From positions 1 to 36,303 of the forward strand of contig JAUYJY010000013.1 of NCBI GenBank assembly GCA_030699205.1: a DNA stretch of 36,303 nucleotides. The letters are read 5' to 3'. The position numbers were made by a program, and so were the translations under genes. Position 1 is the first letter of the stretch; each line of letters starts with the position of its first letter. Shown one piece after another: positions 9,016 to 18,137 of this stretch. The notes below the pieces were generated by a model. It saw only the letters and a list, made by a program, of their open reading frames with translations, was not told the origin of the DNA and made no database searches. The stretch comes from Candidatus Pacearchaeota archaeon (GTDB lineage: Archaea; Nanobdellota; Nanobdellia; Pacearchaeales; GW2011-AR1).

Positions 9016-9201
9016 TATAGTAGAAGACAAAATATAGATAATTCTGATAATTGGAACACTATTTGTCCAGAATTCTCTACCTGTACAATTCTGAAAACAA
9101 TTGTGCTAATCAACAGAATTGTCCATATTTTGAACAGTTTTTTGTTCTTCCGCTAATAGCCTAAGACAAATACCTTTCAATTATAAATGTCTTAGACTAT
9201 A
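9016..9201 (+). repeat. Dispersed paired-hairpin element, A+B+C long form (186 bp)
   Basis: Near-identical to the 7468 copy (TCTACCTG, AATAGCCTAAGACA variants). Confidence 0.97.
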
Positions 9202-9300
9202 GAACCAAGTCAAGTTATGATGTTAAACGTCGTAGGGCGATAACTTTTGTTTGCGTAATGTTATTTCGGAGTTTTTATCCACAAGACAAGACTTTGGAGG

Positions 9301-9393
9301 TATAGCAGAAGACAAAATATTTTTAACAGTTTTTTGTTCTTCCGCTAATAGTCTAAGACAAATACCGTTCAATTATAAATGTCTTAGACTATA
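9301..9393 (+). repeat. Dispersed paired-hairpin element, A+C form (93 bp)
   Basis: Near-identical to the 2634 copy; loop variant CG. Confidence 0.97.
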
Positions 9394-9414
9394 TTAAAGA
9401 ACAATAAAATAAAT

Positions 9415-10374
9415 TTACATTCTTTCCAGTTTAGAAATTCTCTTTTCAATTGAAGGATGTGTTGCAAATATTCCTGAGATTTTCTTTTTTAATGGGTCTG
9501 AAATAAATAATGGGGCTACTGCCTTTGGAAACCTATGTTTATCTTTTTCTGAAACTTCCTGAGATTTAATCTTTTTTAATGCAGAAATTAATCCGGGAGG
9601 ATATCTTGTGAATTTTATGCCTGAAGCGTCTGCCCCAAATTCCCTTTTTCTTGAAATGGCAAGGGAAACTAAATTTGCCGCGATTGGTGCAAGAATTGCA
9701 AAAACAATTCCTAAAATTATAAGAAATATCTGCACCCTGCCATCTCTGTCTCTGCTATTTCCTGAAACTGAAGAAAACCATAGGCTTCTTAGAAAAATTT
9801 GAGCGATTATTGAAATCATCCCAATTAAGACTGCAGTTAATGTCATAAATCTTATATCATAGTTCGCGATGTGGGACATTTCATGACCTATAACTCCTTC
9901 TAATTCTTGTTTGTTTAACCTTTCTAAAGTACCTGAAGTAACACAAATAACTGCGTGTTCTGGATCTCTTCCCGAAGCAAAAGCATTAATTTGATGAGAT
10001 TCCATCACATAAAGTCTTGGCATTGGAAGCCCTGAAGCAATGGACATATTTTCTGCCGCATTATAAAACTCCCTGTGTGTTGTTTGAGACGCGGGTTTTG
10101 CTTTTACTGAAGCTAAAGCAATTTTATCCGAGTTATAATAACTAATTAAAATATAAGAAAGAGAAAAAATAATTGCAACTATCATTATAACAAAAAAGTA
10201 TGATGGGTCTAAGATTGCTGAAATGATATACCCTAAAATTATGAAAAACACAAAGATAATTATTATTAAAAAAAAAGATTTTATTTTATTTTTTTGAATC
10301 TCATCCTGAAATGAAATCTTCTCTGCCATTATTTCATATAGAGATTTATGTATAAAAGCGTTTGCAAACTCCAA
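9415..10374 (-). CDS. htpX: HtpX-family membrane zinc metalloprotease (M48)
   Basis: GVIGHEMSHIANYD (HExxH), LVSLAISRKREFGADASG, FATHPSIEKRISKLE. Confidence 0.93.
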   Translation of the reverse strand: MEFANAFIHKSLYEIMAEKISFQDEIQKNKIKSFFLIIIIFVFFIILGYIISAILDPSYFFVIMIVAIIFSLSYILISYYNSDKIALASVKAKPASQTTHREFYNAAENMSIASGLPMPRLYVMESHQINAFASGRDPEHAVICVTSGTLERLNKQELEGVIGHEMSHIANYDIRFMTLTAVLIGMISIIAQIFLRSLWFSSVSGNSRDRDGRVQIFLIILGIVFAILAPIAANLVSLAISRKREFGADASGIKFTRYPPGLISALKKIKSQEVSEKDKHRFPKAVAPLFISDPLKKKISGIFATHPSIEKRISKLERM

Positions 10375-10385
10375 TTTTTATGAAA

Positions 10386-10459
10386 TATACAGCAGAAGCA
10401 TTAAATAATCTTAAGCTTCCGCTACGTCAAGAACGCTGACAATTGCGTTCTTGATATAT
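10386..10459 (+). repeat. Diverged relative of the paired-hairpin element
   Basis: TATACAGCAGAAG...CTTCCGCTA keeps hairpin-1 ends of the main family; second hairpin TCAAGAACGC/GCGTTCTTGA is a perfect 10-bp stem of unrelated sequence. Confidence 0.65.
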
Positions 10460-10487
10460 TTAAAAACCTCTTAAACCAATTAACAAA

Positions 10488-10799
10488 ATGAGCGGTGAAA
10501 ATCTGTTTTATACTCTAGAAAGAATAAAGGAACTTGAAGCGAAGGGAAAAAATGCAAAAGAGGAAGAGATTATTGAATATATTGAGATGACCGAAAACCC
10601 TAAAATCTATTCCCTCGAGGATTTAAAGCAATATCATGAGTATGTTAGAAAAATAATATTGAATACTCAGGAAGTTCAGGATAAATTGCTTTCTGAATTA
10701 AATAAAATTTCTTCTCCATCAAGTTTTGAACAAATAAAAGAAATAGTGACTAGAATCTGTGAAAGAGATATTTTTACTGACAATTATGTTAATAGATAG
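10488..10799 (+). CDS. Hypothetical protein (103 aa)
   Basis: Complete ORF with ATG. Confidence 0.55.
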   Translation: MSGENLFYTLERIKELEAKGKNAKEEEIIEYIEMTENPKIYSLEDLKQYHEYVRKIILNTQEVQDKLLSELNKISSPSSFEQIKEIVTRICERDIFTDNYVNR

Positions 10800-10831
10800 T
10801 TTGGTGTGGATTTGAACTAATCACCAAAAGT

Positions 10832-11389
10832 TTAATCAAATTTTACTTTGGGAATTGCTCTTTCTTCTTTTGGAATTTGTAAAAATGGTTTTTGGGCTTT
10901 GTTGTAGAGTCTTGCAAAAATCACTCCCGGGAATGTTGTGCAAGTATTATTATATGAAAGAATAGAATCATTATAAAATTGTCTTGCATAAGCAATTTTG
11001 TCTTCTATTACAGACAATTCATTTTGCAGTTGAAGGAAATTTTCGTTAGCACGAAGTTTTGGATAATTTTCAGCTATTGCAAAGATTGATTTTAATGCAG
11101 TTTCTAATTGAGAACCCGCCTTCATTTTTGCAGGAAGAGTTTGAGCACCAAGAAGGGCTTTCCTCGCATCGGTTACTTCCTTTATTATATTTTTTTCATG
11201 TTTCGCATAGCCCTTTACAGATTCTAATAAATTTGGAACTAAATCCGCTCTTTTTTTCAATTGAACATCAATTTGCGATAGGGAATTATCTATTCTATTG
11301 CTTAATACAACAAGCCGATTAAAATAATATATAAAAACTAAAACTATCAAAATCGCAATAGATATTATCCACCAAATCATATTTATCAA
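10832..11389 (-). CDS. lemA: LemA family protein
   Basis: YYFNRLVVLSNRIDNSLSQIDVQLKKRADLVPNLLESVKGYAKHEKNIIKEVTDARKAL...ARQFYNDSILSYNNTCTTFPGVIFA. Confidence 0.92.
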   Translation of the reverse strand: MINMIWWIISIAILIVLVFIYYFNRLVVLSNRIDNSLSQIDVQLKKRADLVPNLLESVKGYAKHEKNIIKEVTDARKALLGAQTLPAKMKAGSQLETALKSIFAIAENYPKLRANENFLQLQNELSVIEDKIAYARQFYNDSILSYNNTCTTFPGVIFARLYNKAQKPFLQIPKEERAIPKVKFD

Positions 11390-11440
11390 AGTTTATGGAG
11401 ATTTATAAAGGTTTTTATATTCTATTAGATTTATTTTTTT

Positions 11441-11812
11441 ATGAATCAGATTACCAAAACTGCAGTTACTTTTGGAATATTAATTCTTCTGCTTTTTGGA
11501 TTGTATTTGTTTGCTAATTGGTTTTCTAAAACTACAGGGTATGTTTTAGGGGAGGATGAGAAGATTAATCTTGCACAATGTCTTGCAGGAAAGAAATCTG
11601 TTTTTTATATCTCCTCTACTTGTCCTTCCTGCGATTTAGAAAAAGAGTTGTTTGGAGAAACCGCATTGAAATTTTTAGAGATAAAGGAATGCAGGGCGAT
11701 TGAAGAATGCCCTGAGGGGGGAGTTCCTGCTTGGGAGATAAATGGAGAAATATACTATGGCTTTAAAAAATTAAGCGAATTAATTCAGATTTCCAAATGT
11801 AATGTGGAATGA
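11441..11812 (+). CDS. Membrane-anchored thioredoxin-like protein (CPSC)
   Basis: N-terminal TM segment, SVFYISSTCPSCDLEKELFGE, EGGVPAWEINGEIYYGFKKLSEL (cis-Pro region). Confidence 0.7.
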   Translation: MNQITKTAVTFGILILLLFGLYLFANWFSKTTGYVLGEDEKINLAQCLAGKKSVFYISSTCPSCDLEKELFGETALKFLEIKECRAIEECPEGGVPAWEINGEIYYGFKKLSELIQISKCNVE

Positions 11813-11827
11813 GATTTTATTGTGAGA

Positions 11828-11919
11828 TATAGCAGAAGACAAAATATTTTGAACAGTTTTTTGTTCTTCCGCTAATAGTCTAAGACAAATACGTTCAATT
11901 ATAAATGTCTTAGACTATA
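11828..11919 (+). repeat. Dispersed paired-hairpin element, A+C form (92 bp)
   Basis: As the 2634 copy but one nt shorter in the loop (AATACGTTCAATT). Confidence 0.97.
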
Positions 11920-11962
11920 GTTGGCATCCGGATTAAAATACATAAACTTATAAGCCAACTAT
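11917..11962. other. 9-bp inverted repeat abutting and overlapping the repeat copy
   Basis: ATAGTTGGC(11917-11925)/GCCAACTAT(11954-11962). Confidence 0.65.
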
Positions 11963-11991
11963 TAATTTAATTATTGTAAATCCTGTTTAAA

Positions 11992-13317
11992 ATGGAAAAA
12001 TTTAGAAATTTAGGGATTCCTGAAGAGATTTTGAAGGCAATAAAAGAAGCCAAGTTTGAAAAACCTAGTGAAATTCAGGAAAAGTCTATTCCCTTAATTT
12101 CTAAAGGACTTGATATTATTGGAGAGTCTGCAACTGGTTCGGGTAAAACCCTTGCTTTTGGTGTGGGGATAATTAATAAAATTGAAAGGGGAAAGGGAAT
12201 ACAGGCATTAATTTTAACACCTACGAGAGAACTTGCATTGCAAGTTTCAAGTTCATTGGAGTTTTTTTCTAAATATAAACCATTTGAGATTGTTACAATT
12301 TATGGGGGTGTTGGGATTGATAATCAGATTAAAAAACTTAAAACTGCAGAGGTTGTCGTCGGGACTCCTGGAAGAATTTTAGACCATTTACAAAGAAGGA
12401 CAATAGATTTTATGAATTTAAAGATTTTAGTCTTGGATGAAGCAGACAGAATGGTTGATATGGGTTTTGTTAGAGATGTTGAGAAAATAATTGGGCAATG
12501 TCCAATAAAAAGACAAACTCTGCTTTTTTCAGCAACTATTTCTTCAGAAACAGATTATATTGCAAAGAAATTTATGAAAAAACCTGTTGAAGTCCGGGCA
12601 GAGAGCCGTGTGGATGCAACAAAATTAACTCAAATTTATTATGATGTGGATAATAAAATAAAGTTTTCGGCGTTAGTTACATTATTAAAAAATGATAGGA
12701 CTGGTTTGGTGATGGTTTTCTGCAACACGAAAGCGAATACAGATTTTGTTGCAAAGAATTTGAAGTTTGCAGGAATTGATGCTCATGCGATTCACGGGGG
12801 ATTCTCGCAGGAAAAAAGAGAAAGGGCACTTAAAAGTTTTCACTCAAAATACGCCCACGTCTTGGTCTGCACGGACGTCGCAGCAAGAGGGTTGGATATT
12901 AAAAAAGTGTCACACGTTTATAATTATGACTTGCCTAAAGAACCAAACCAATATATTCACAGGGTTGGGAGAACTGCACGTGCGGGAGAAGAAGGGAAGG
13001 CAATTAGTTTAGTTTCAAGTAGGGACTATGATAATTTTGCCAATATTCTCAATAAACTTGGAATTAATATTATAAAAACCGAATTACCTAAAATAGACCG
13101 AATTAGGATTAGATGGATGGCGGAAAAAAAAGAGTTTAGGCGAGGTGGCTCTGGAGGAAGATTTGGAGAGCGTCAGAATGGGGGAAGTTCAGGAGGAAGA
13201 TTTGGAGAGCGTCAGAATGGGCGAAGTTCTGGAGGAAGTTCTGGAGGGAGTTACAGAAGGATGGGTTCAAATAATAAAAGCTCTGATAGAAGAGGTTCAG
13301 GGAATAGAAGAAGATGA
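11992..13317 (+). CDS. DEAD-box RNA helicase with Gly/Arg/Ser-rich C-terminal tail
   Basis: Q-motif, SATGSGKT, PTRELALQ, VLDEADRM, LLFSATI, HRVGRTARAG; tail GGRFGERQNGGSSGGRFGERQNGRSSGG. Confidence 0.95.
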   Translation: MEKFRNLGIPEEILKAIKEAKFEKPSEIQEKSIPLISKGLDIIGESATGSGKTLAFGVGIINKIERGKGIQALILTPTRELALQVSSSLEFFSKYKPFEIVTIYGGVGIDNQIKKLKTAEVVVGTPGRILDHLQRRTIDFMNLKILVLDEADRMVDMGFVRDVEKIIGQCPIKRQTLLFSATISSETDYIAKKFMKKPVEVRAESRVDATKLTQIYYDVDNKIKFSALVTLLKNDRTGLVMVFCNTKANTDFVAKNLKFAGIDAHAIHGGFSQEKRERALKSFHSKYAHVLVCTDVAARGLDIKKVSHVYNYDLPKEPNQYIHRVGRTARAGEEGKAISLVSSRDYDNFANILNKLGINIIKTELPKIDRIRIRWMAEKKEFRRGGSGGRFGERQNGGSSGGRFGERQNGRSSGGSSGGSYRRMGSNNKSSDRRGSGNRRR

Positions 13318-13642
13318 ATTGTTCCTATAAAAAGTATTGTCTATGAGAGAGTGAAAATAAAACTGGATTATCAGGAGAATTATATTTAAAATATCAAAAG
13401 ATGTCTATTTCTTGCATGGGGAGATTTACCTCGATATTTATTATACAATCTTGACCTTTCTCCACTAAATTCTATAATCTTAATATCTCGATGGTTCCCC
13501 AATTTATAAGATTACTTGAGCTATTCATTTGCCTACGCCAGGGATAATCTTTAAACCTGGATAGAACATTGAGTTATACAATATTTGGTCTTGGGCTTAC
13601 GATAACGCAAAGTTTATCAAGTTTTAATTATCACTCTTGTTT

Positions 13643-14374
13643 ATGCTCAAAAAATCATATTTTGTTAATGAAAGCGAAATACGGAAATATAACATTCAAA
13701 ATATTGAAGTAAATATTGAAGTAACTCCACATGTTTTTCCGCCTCCAAAAAACAACCCAATAACCTCAGAATACATGAAAATAAATGGGGGCGAGTCAGT
13801 TATTGACATAGGAACTGGTTCAGGCATTTTAGCTATACTGGCCGCAAAACTTGGCGGCATTGTTTCAGCAACGGATAATGATAAATATGCCCTTGAATTA
13901 AGCAAGAAAAATGCAAGAGAAAATAATGTTACAATCTCTTTTGCGCTTGGAGACTATTTTGCCTCTTTTCATAATAAATTTGATGTAATTATTGGAAATT
14001 TATCACAAACTATATTACCACCAAATTATAATAAAATGCCCCAGTTATATCGGTTTGTTGATGGAGGAAAAGAAGGTAATACACATATTATTGAGCTGCT
14101 AAAAAGAGCAAAAAAACATATGCATAAAAGTTCAAGATTATATGTAAATATTTTTACCATATCTGATTATCAAAAAACTATTGAATTAATGAACAATCTA
14201 TACAATGTGAAAATTCTTGCTAAACAATCTGAACCGGTAAAAGAATTTGTAGAAAATAATATTGATTTTTATAGATCTTTAGAGAAAACTGGAAAAATCA
14301 AAATTTATTTTGATGAAAGTGAAAACACTTGGATGGCAGAACAGATTTTTTGCGAATTAACTTTGAATAATTGA
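13643..14374 (+). CDS. Class I SAM-dependent methyltransferase (PrmA/HemK-like)
   Basis: VIDIGTGSGILAILAAKLGG motif I and DVIIGNLSQTILPP motif IV-like. Confidence 0.75.
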   Translation: MLKKSYFVNESEIRKYNIQNIEVNIEVTPHVFPPPKNNPITSEYMKINGGESVIDIGTGSGILAILAAKLGGIVSATDNDKYALELSKKNARENNVTISFALGDYFASFHNKFDVIIGNLSQTILPPNYNKMPQLYRFVDGGKEGNTHIIELLKRAKKHMHKSSRLYVNIFTISDYQKTIELMNNLYNVKILAKQSEPVKEFVENNIDFYRSLEKTGKIKIYFDESENTWMAEQIFCELTLNN

Positions 14375-14598
14375 TCATACTTGACGCCAAAGACCAAACG
14401 CTAAAGGGGATGCTGTGCTTTCGCTCCACTGCGTTACGCTCACCATCTTATAACAAGGGATATAAGGTTTAGCCCTCGGCTCGGGCTTCACCCAAATTTT
14501 TCTTCCACTTTGTTCCAGAAAAACTTTGTATGTCCCTGACGTTTTGGAGATACTGCGATTAAGATAAGATTTATTAATTGATTTTAGTTTTTATTAAT

Positions 14599-15744
14599 AT
14601 GGATGAGATATATTTGGATAATATTGCGACAACTCGGGTGAATGAAAAAGTTTCTAAAGTTATTTCTGATTCTTTATTGATTAATTATGGAAATCCCGGT
14701 TCCCCACATTGGATTGGAGAGAAGGCATTTAAAGAGATGACGAGAGTTCGGGTGGAAGTAGCAATAGAAATTGGATGCAAGGCACATGAAATTGTTTTTA
14801 CTTCTGGAGCAACTGAATCTAATAATCTTGCTCTGCAGGGAGTATTTATGGCAAATAAAAATAAGAAAAATAAGATTATTATTTCGGAAATAGAACATCC
14901 TTCGATAAGCAAAGTTTGTGATTTTCTTGCAGAGAATGGGGCGGTGATTAAACGCATTGGGGTTGATTCAGAAGGTTTTGTTAATTTAAAAGAATTGGAA
15001 AATGAAATTGATTCTAAGACTTTGGTTGTAAGTATAATGCATGTAAATAATATTTTTGGAACAATACAAAAGTTGAGGGAAATTGGAAAAATATGCAAAA
15101 AGAAAGGGGTTTTGTTTCATACGGATGCGGTTCAGGGTTTTGGAAAGTTAAATATTAATGTGAGGGATTTAGGAATTGATATGTTTACAGCTTCGGGACA
15201 TAAAATTTGTGCAGGAAAGGGAATTGGATTTTTGTATATTGGAGAGGATGTTAAAATTTCTCCTTTAATTGTTGGAGGGGGGCAGGAAATGGGTTTTAGA
15301 AGTGGAACGGAAAATGTTCCTGGAATTGTTGGATTTGGAAAAGCTCTTGAATTAGTAAAGAAAAAAGATTGGAGGAAAGTTGAGAAAACAAGAGATTTAT
15401 TTATTTCTGAACTGGAAAAAATTGGGGGAAGAATTAATGGGGTAAAAGGTAAAAATAGAATTTTTAATAATATTCATGTGAGTTTTGTTGAAAATGAAAA
15501 TTTAAAAAAAGAATGGAGTTCGGAAGATTTAATTTACAGATTATCTCAAAAAGGCATTTATGTTTCTGCAGGGAGTGCATGTAATTTAAAAAAAGCAAAT
15601 GAAGATTTGATTTTGAAAGCAATTGGATTAAAAGATAAAGAAATTATGAAGAGTATTAGAATTGGCTTATGGGATGAATTATCAGACAAGAAAGTCGAGG
15701 AAATTGTTAAAAAAATTGATAAACTCATTAAGGGATTTGATTAG
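14599..15744 (+). CDS. Cysteine desulfurase (NifS/IscS family)
   Basis: IYLDNIATT, GNPGSPHW, VFTSGATESNNLALQG, HTDAVQGFGK, SASGHK-like TASGHKICAGKG, SAGSACN. Confidence 0.93.
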   Translation: MDEIYLDNIATTRVNEKVSKVISDSLLINYGNPGSPHWIGEKAFKEMTRVRVEVAIEIGCKAHEIVFTSGATESNNLALQGVFMANKNKKNKIIISEIEHPSISKVCDFLAENGAVIKRIGVDSEGFVNLKELENEIDSKTLVVSIMHVNNIFGTIQKLREIGKICKKKGVLFHTDAVQGFGKLNINVRDLGIDMFTASGHKICAGKGIGFLYIGEDVKISPLIVGGGQEMGFRSGTENVPGIVGFGKALELVKKKDWRKVEKTRDLFISELEKIGGRINGVKGKNRIFNNIHVSFVENENLKKEWSSEDLIYRLSQKGIYVSAGSACNLKKANEDLILKAIGLKDKEIMKSIRIGLWDELSDKKVEEIVKKIDKLIKGFD

Positions 15745-16113
15745 GAGTGTATATTTTATAGGTGTTTGATACATTTACGGACTAAATTTTAAGGGTTATT
15801 ACAAAGGACTTAAATTTTTCCTCTTGTTACAATATTAGATAAGATGAGGAAAATAATATGGGCAACTAAATTACAGGCACTATTATCTTAGTAATTTTAA
15901 ATAATTTATTATTTATAGATATTATTTTGTTATTAACATCTGCTTTTTGCAATCTTGGTGCGGTGAAAATATTTTGTCTTTGCACTAATCACCAAGTATA
16001 CAATTCGGATAACTTCAGAAAGCTAAGTAGCAAATTTGCAAATATTTATTAAATCAGTTTTACAATGATGGTGCAGGTAAAAGTTTTTATATAACCATAT
16101 TTATCAGAAAATC

Positions 16114-16947
16114 ATGGAAGAGGTGAAAGTTGAAAAGAAAGGTGGCGTGGAGCCGAAGGTGTATTCTCATTCAAGACTTTGGCTTTATGAAAATTGCCCT
16201 GAATTTTATAAAGTGAAATATATAGATAAACTTCCTATTGAAATGCCTGTGCATATGGCTCTATTTTTAGGAAAGGCGGTGCATGATAGTTTGGAGTGGT
16301 TATATCATCAGGTAAAAAATAGAGATGTCAGCATTGATGAATTAATTGAGAATTTTACTGATGAGTGGATAAGCAGTTTTTCTGAAGATATAAGAGTTGT
16401 GAATGGGGATGAGAAAGAGCTGTATAATCGGGGAATTAAATTTTTAGTTGATTATTATACAAAACATTATCCGTTTAAGGAAAATGTTGTTGCTATTGAA
16501 AGAAAAATTTTGTTTCCTCTTGATGAAAAAGGAGAATATATGATTCAGGGATATATTGATAGGCTTGATTTAAATAATGGAATTTATGAAGTCCATGATT
16601 ATAAGACTAATGCTTATTTGAAAAGGCAAGAGGAGATTGATAAAGATAGACAGCTTGCATTATATCATCTGGGATTGAAAAATGAATTTGGAAATGATAT
16701 TCAGGTTAAATTAATATGGCATTTTTTATCGTTTAATATGAGTATTACTTCTCAAAGAACAGAATATGAACTTGAGAAGTTAAGGAGAGACACATTAAGT
16801 TTAATTAAAGAAATTGAAAGCACGACGGAATGGCCTGCGTGCGGAAAAAAGTTTTGTGATTGGTGTAATTTTAAGGAAGAAAATAATATAAACTATGAAC
16901 AAATTTCACAGGACGTTTATAAATTGAAGAATTTATCTTTTTCTTAA
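16114..16947 (+). CDS. RecB/Cas4-like PD-(D/E)XK nuclease with predicted Fe-S cysteines
   Basis: SHSRLWLYENCPEFYKVKYIDK, GKAVHDSLE, GYIDRLDL...YEVHDYKT (PD-D/ExK), C-terminal CGKKFCDWCNF. Confidence 0.82.
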   Translation: MEEVKVEKKGGVEPKVYSHSRLWLYENCPEFYKVKYIDKLPIEMPVHMALFLGKAVHDSLEWLYHQVKNRDVSIDELIENFTDEWISSFSEDIRVVNGDEKELYNRGIKFLVDYYTKHYPFKENVVAIERKILFPLDEKGEYMIQGYIDRLDLNNGIYEVHDYKTNAYLKRQEEIDKDRQLALYHLGLKNEFGNDIQVKLIWHFLSFNMSITSQRTEYELEKLRRDTLSLIKEIESTTEWPACGKKFCDWCNFKEENNINYEQISQDVYKLKNLSFS

Positions 16948-17226
16948 ACTTGATTTTTTTGCCTTCTTTATTTTGGATTTTTGAATAATCTTTTGAGACT
17001 TTTTATTTCCTAAATTTATTTCAGAGAATAAATAAATGTATAATATTTCTAAAATACCTAAGGTATTTACAACTAAAAGAACTATAAACCAAATAGGGGA
17101 GTTCTTTCTTGCCGATTTCCATAATGCAAGTGCCTTCCAGAATAAAGTCCATAGAATAACAATGAATATCAGCCATAGTGGAATGCCAGCATAACCGAGA
17201 GCTTCTGCAAATAATTCCGATGCCAT
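16933..17226 (-). CDS. Small membrane protein, DUF5652-like
   Basis: LWTLFWKALALWKSARKNSPIWFIVLLVVNTLGILEILYIYLF. Confidence 0.7.
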   Translation of the reverse strand: MASELFAEALGYAGIPLWLIFIVILWTLFWKALALWKSARKNSPIWFIVLLVVNTLGILEILYIYLFSEINLGNKKSQKIIQKSKIKKAKKSSLRKR

Positions 17227-17436
17227 ATAGGATTATAGAATTTTTGATTTAAATAGTTTTGTGATGTGGATTTAATAAAAATAATTGAGATATTGTTTAA
17301 TTTGAGGGTTTGGGGGATTGGAAGAGTTAGAAATAGGCAAAGGGGATAAAAAATAGTTGCTTTGCACTAATCTCCAAAGTTTATTTTCATAAACGAACTT
17401 TAATTTAAAAAGGGAATTAAAACAATTAGTTTAGGA

Positions 17437-17529
17437 TATAGCAGAAGACAAAATATCTTGAACAGTTTTTTGTTCTTCCGCTAATAGTCTAAGACAAATA
17501 CCTTTCAATTATAAATGTCTTAGACTATA
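17437..17529 (+). repeat. Dispersed paired-hairpin element, A+C form (93 bp)
   Basis: As the 2634 copy (AATATCTTGAAC variant). Confidence 0.97.
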
Positions 17530-17570
17530 TAAAAGCTTAAATAGGGAGATGATTTTTAGGTCTTACAAAT

Positions 17571-17612
17571 ACAATTTGTTGTGTTTTTTTGCTGTTAGCT
17601 ACAATATATTGT
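17571..17612 (+). promoter_or_regulatory. Two tandem NrdR-box-like palindromes upstream of nrdR
   Basis: ACAATTTGTTGT (17571-17582) and ACAATATATTGT (17601-17612), 30 bp apart. Confidence 0.75.
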
Positions 17613-17635
17613 ATTAACTTGGAAGTTAAAATAAC

Positions 17636-18076
17636 ATGATGTGTCCTTTTTGCACCCACGCCGAAACGAAAGTTACGGATAAGAGGGATGTGGGAAGGAT
17701 ATCAAGAAGGAGAAGGGAGTGTTTGAAATGCGGGAAAAGATTTTCTACGCATGAACGGATTGAACTAAGTGAGATGAAGGTTATTAAAAAGAGCGGAGAA
17801 AAAGAACTTTTTGACCGCTCAAAAATAATCTTTGGAATAAAAAAAGCCTGTGAAAAAAGACCCGTAGATGATGAGACAATTGAAAAAATGGTGAATATGA
17901 TTGAACAAAAAATCAGGAAGAAGGGAATGATTGTTAAGAGCAACCAGATTGGAGAAATGATCTCTAAAGAACTTAAGAAAATTGATAATGTTTCATATAT
18001 TAGATTTGCGTCTGTTTACAGAGATTTTGCGGATATTTCAGATTTTAGAAAGGAATTGAGGGAGTTGAAAAAATAA
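17636..18076 (+). CDS. nrdR: Ribonucleotide reductase transcriptional repressor NrdR
   Basis: MMCPFCTHAETKVTDKRDVGRISRRRRECLKCGKRFSTHER zinc ribbon and ATP-cone KKSGEKELFDRSKIIFGIKKACEKRPV. Confidence 0.95.
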   Translation: MMCPFCTHAETKVTDKRDVGRISRRRRECLKCGKRFSTHERIELSEMKVIKKSGEKELFDRSKIIFGIKKACEKRPVDDETIEKMVNMIEQKIRKKGMIVKSNQIGEMISKELKKIDNVSYIRFASVYRDFADISDFRKELRELKK

Positions 18077-18137
18077 ATTTCAATGTTTCCTTAAAACTAT
18101 CTAAGAAGATAAATAGGGTATAAACAAAAGAGGATAA

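Noticed and set aside
8838-9393. CRISPR array
   Set aside because: Repeats are 93-186 bp, spacers differ in length (85 and 99 bp), copies are dispersed across the window and no cas genes are present; the Cas4-like nuclease at 16114 is a stand-alone RecB-type protein.
10801-10829. TTTGGTG...CACCAAA short hairpin and similar CACTAATCxCCAA strings at about 15960-16000 and 17365-17380
   Set aside because: Short, inconsistent pairing between sites; too weak to call a repeat family.
13144-13240. DNA repeat in the DEAD-box helicase 3' end as a separate element
   Set aside because: In-frame repeat coding for the GGRFGERQNG low-complexity tail, a common feature of such helicases.
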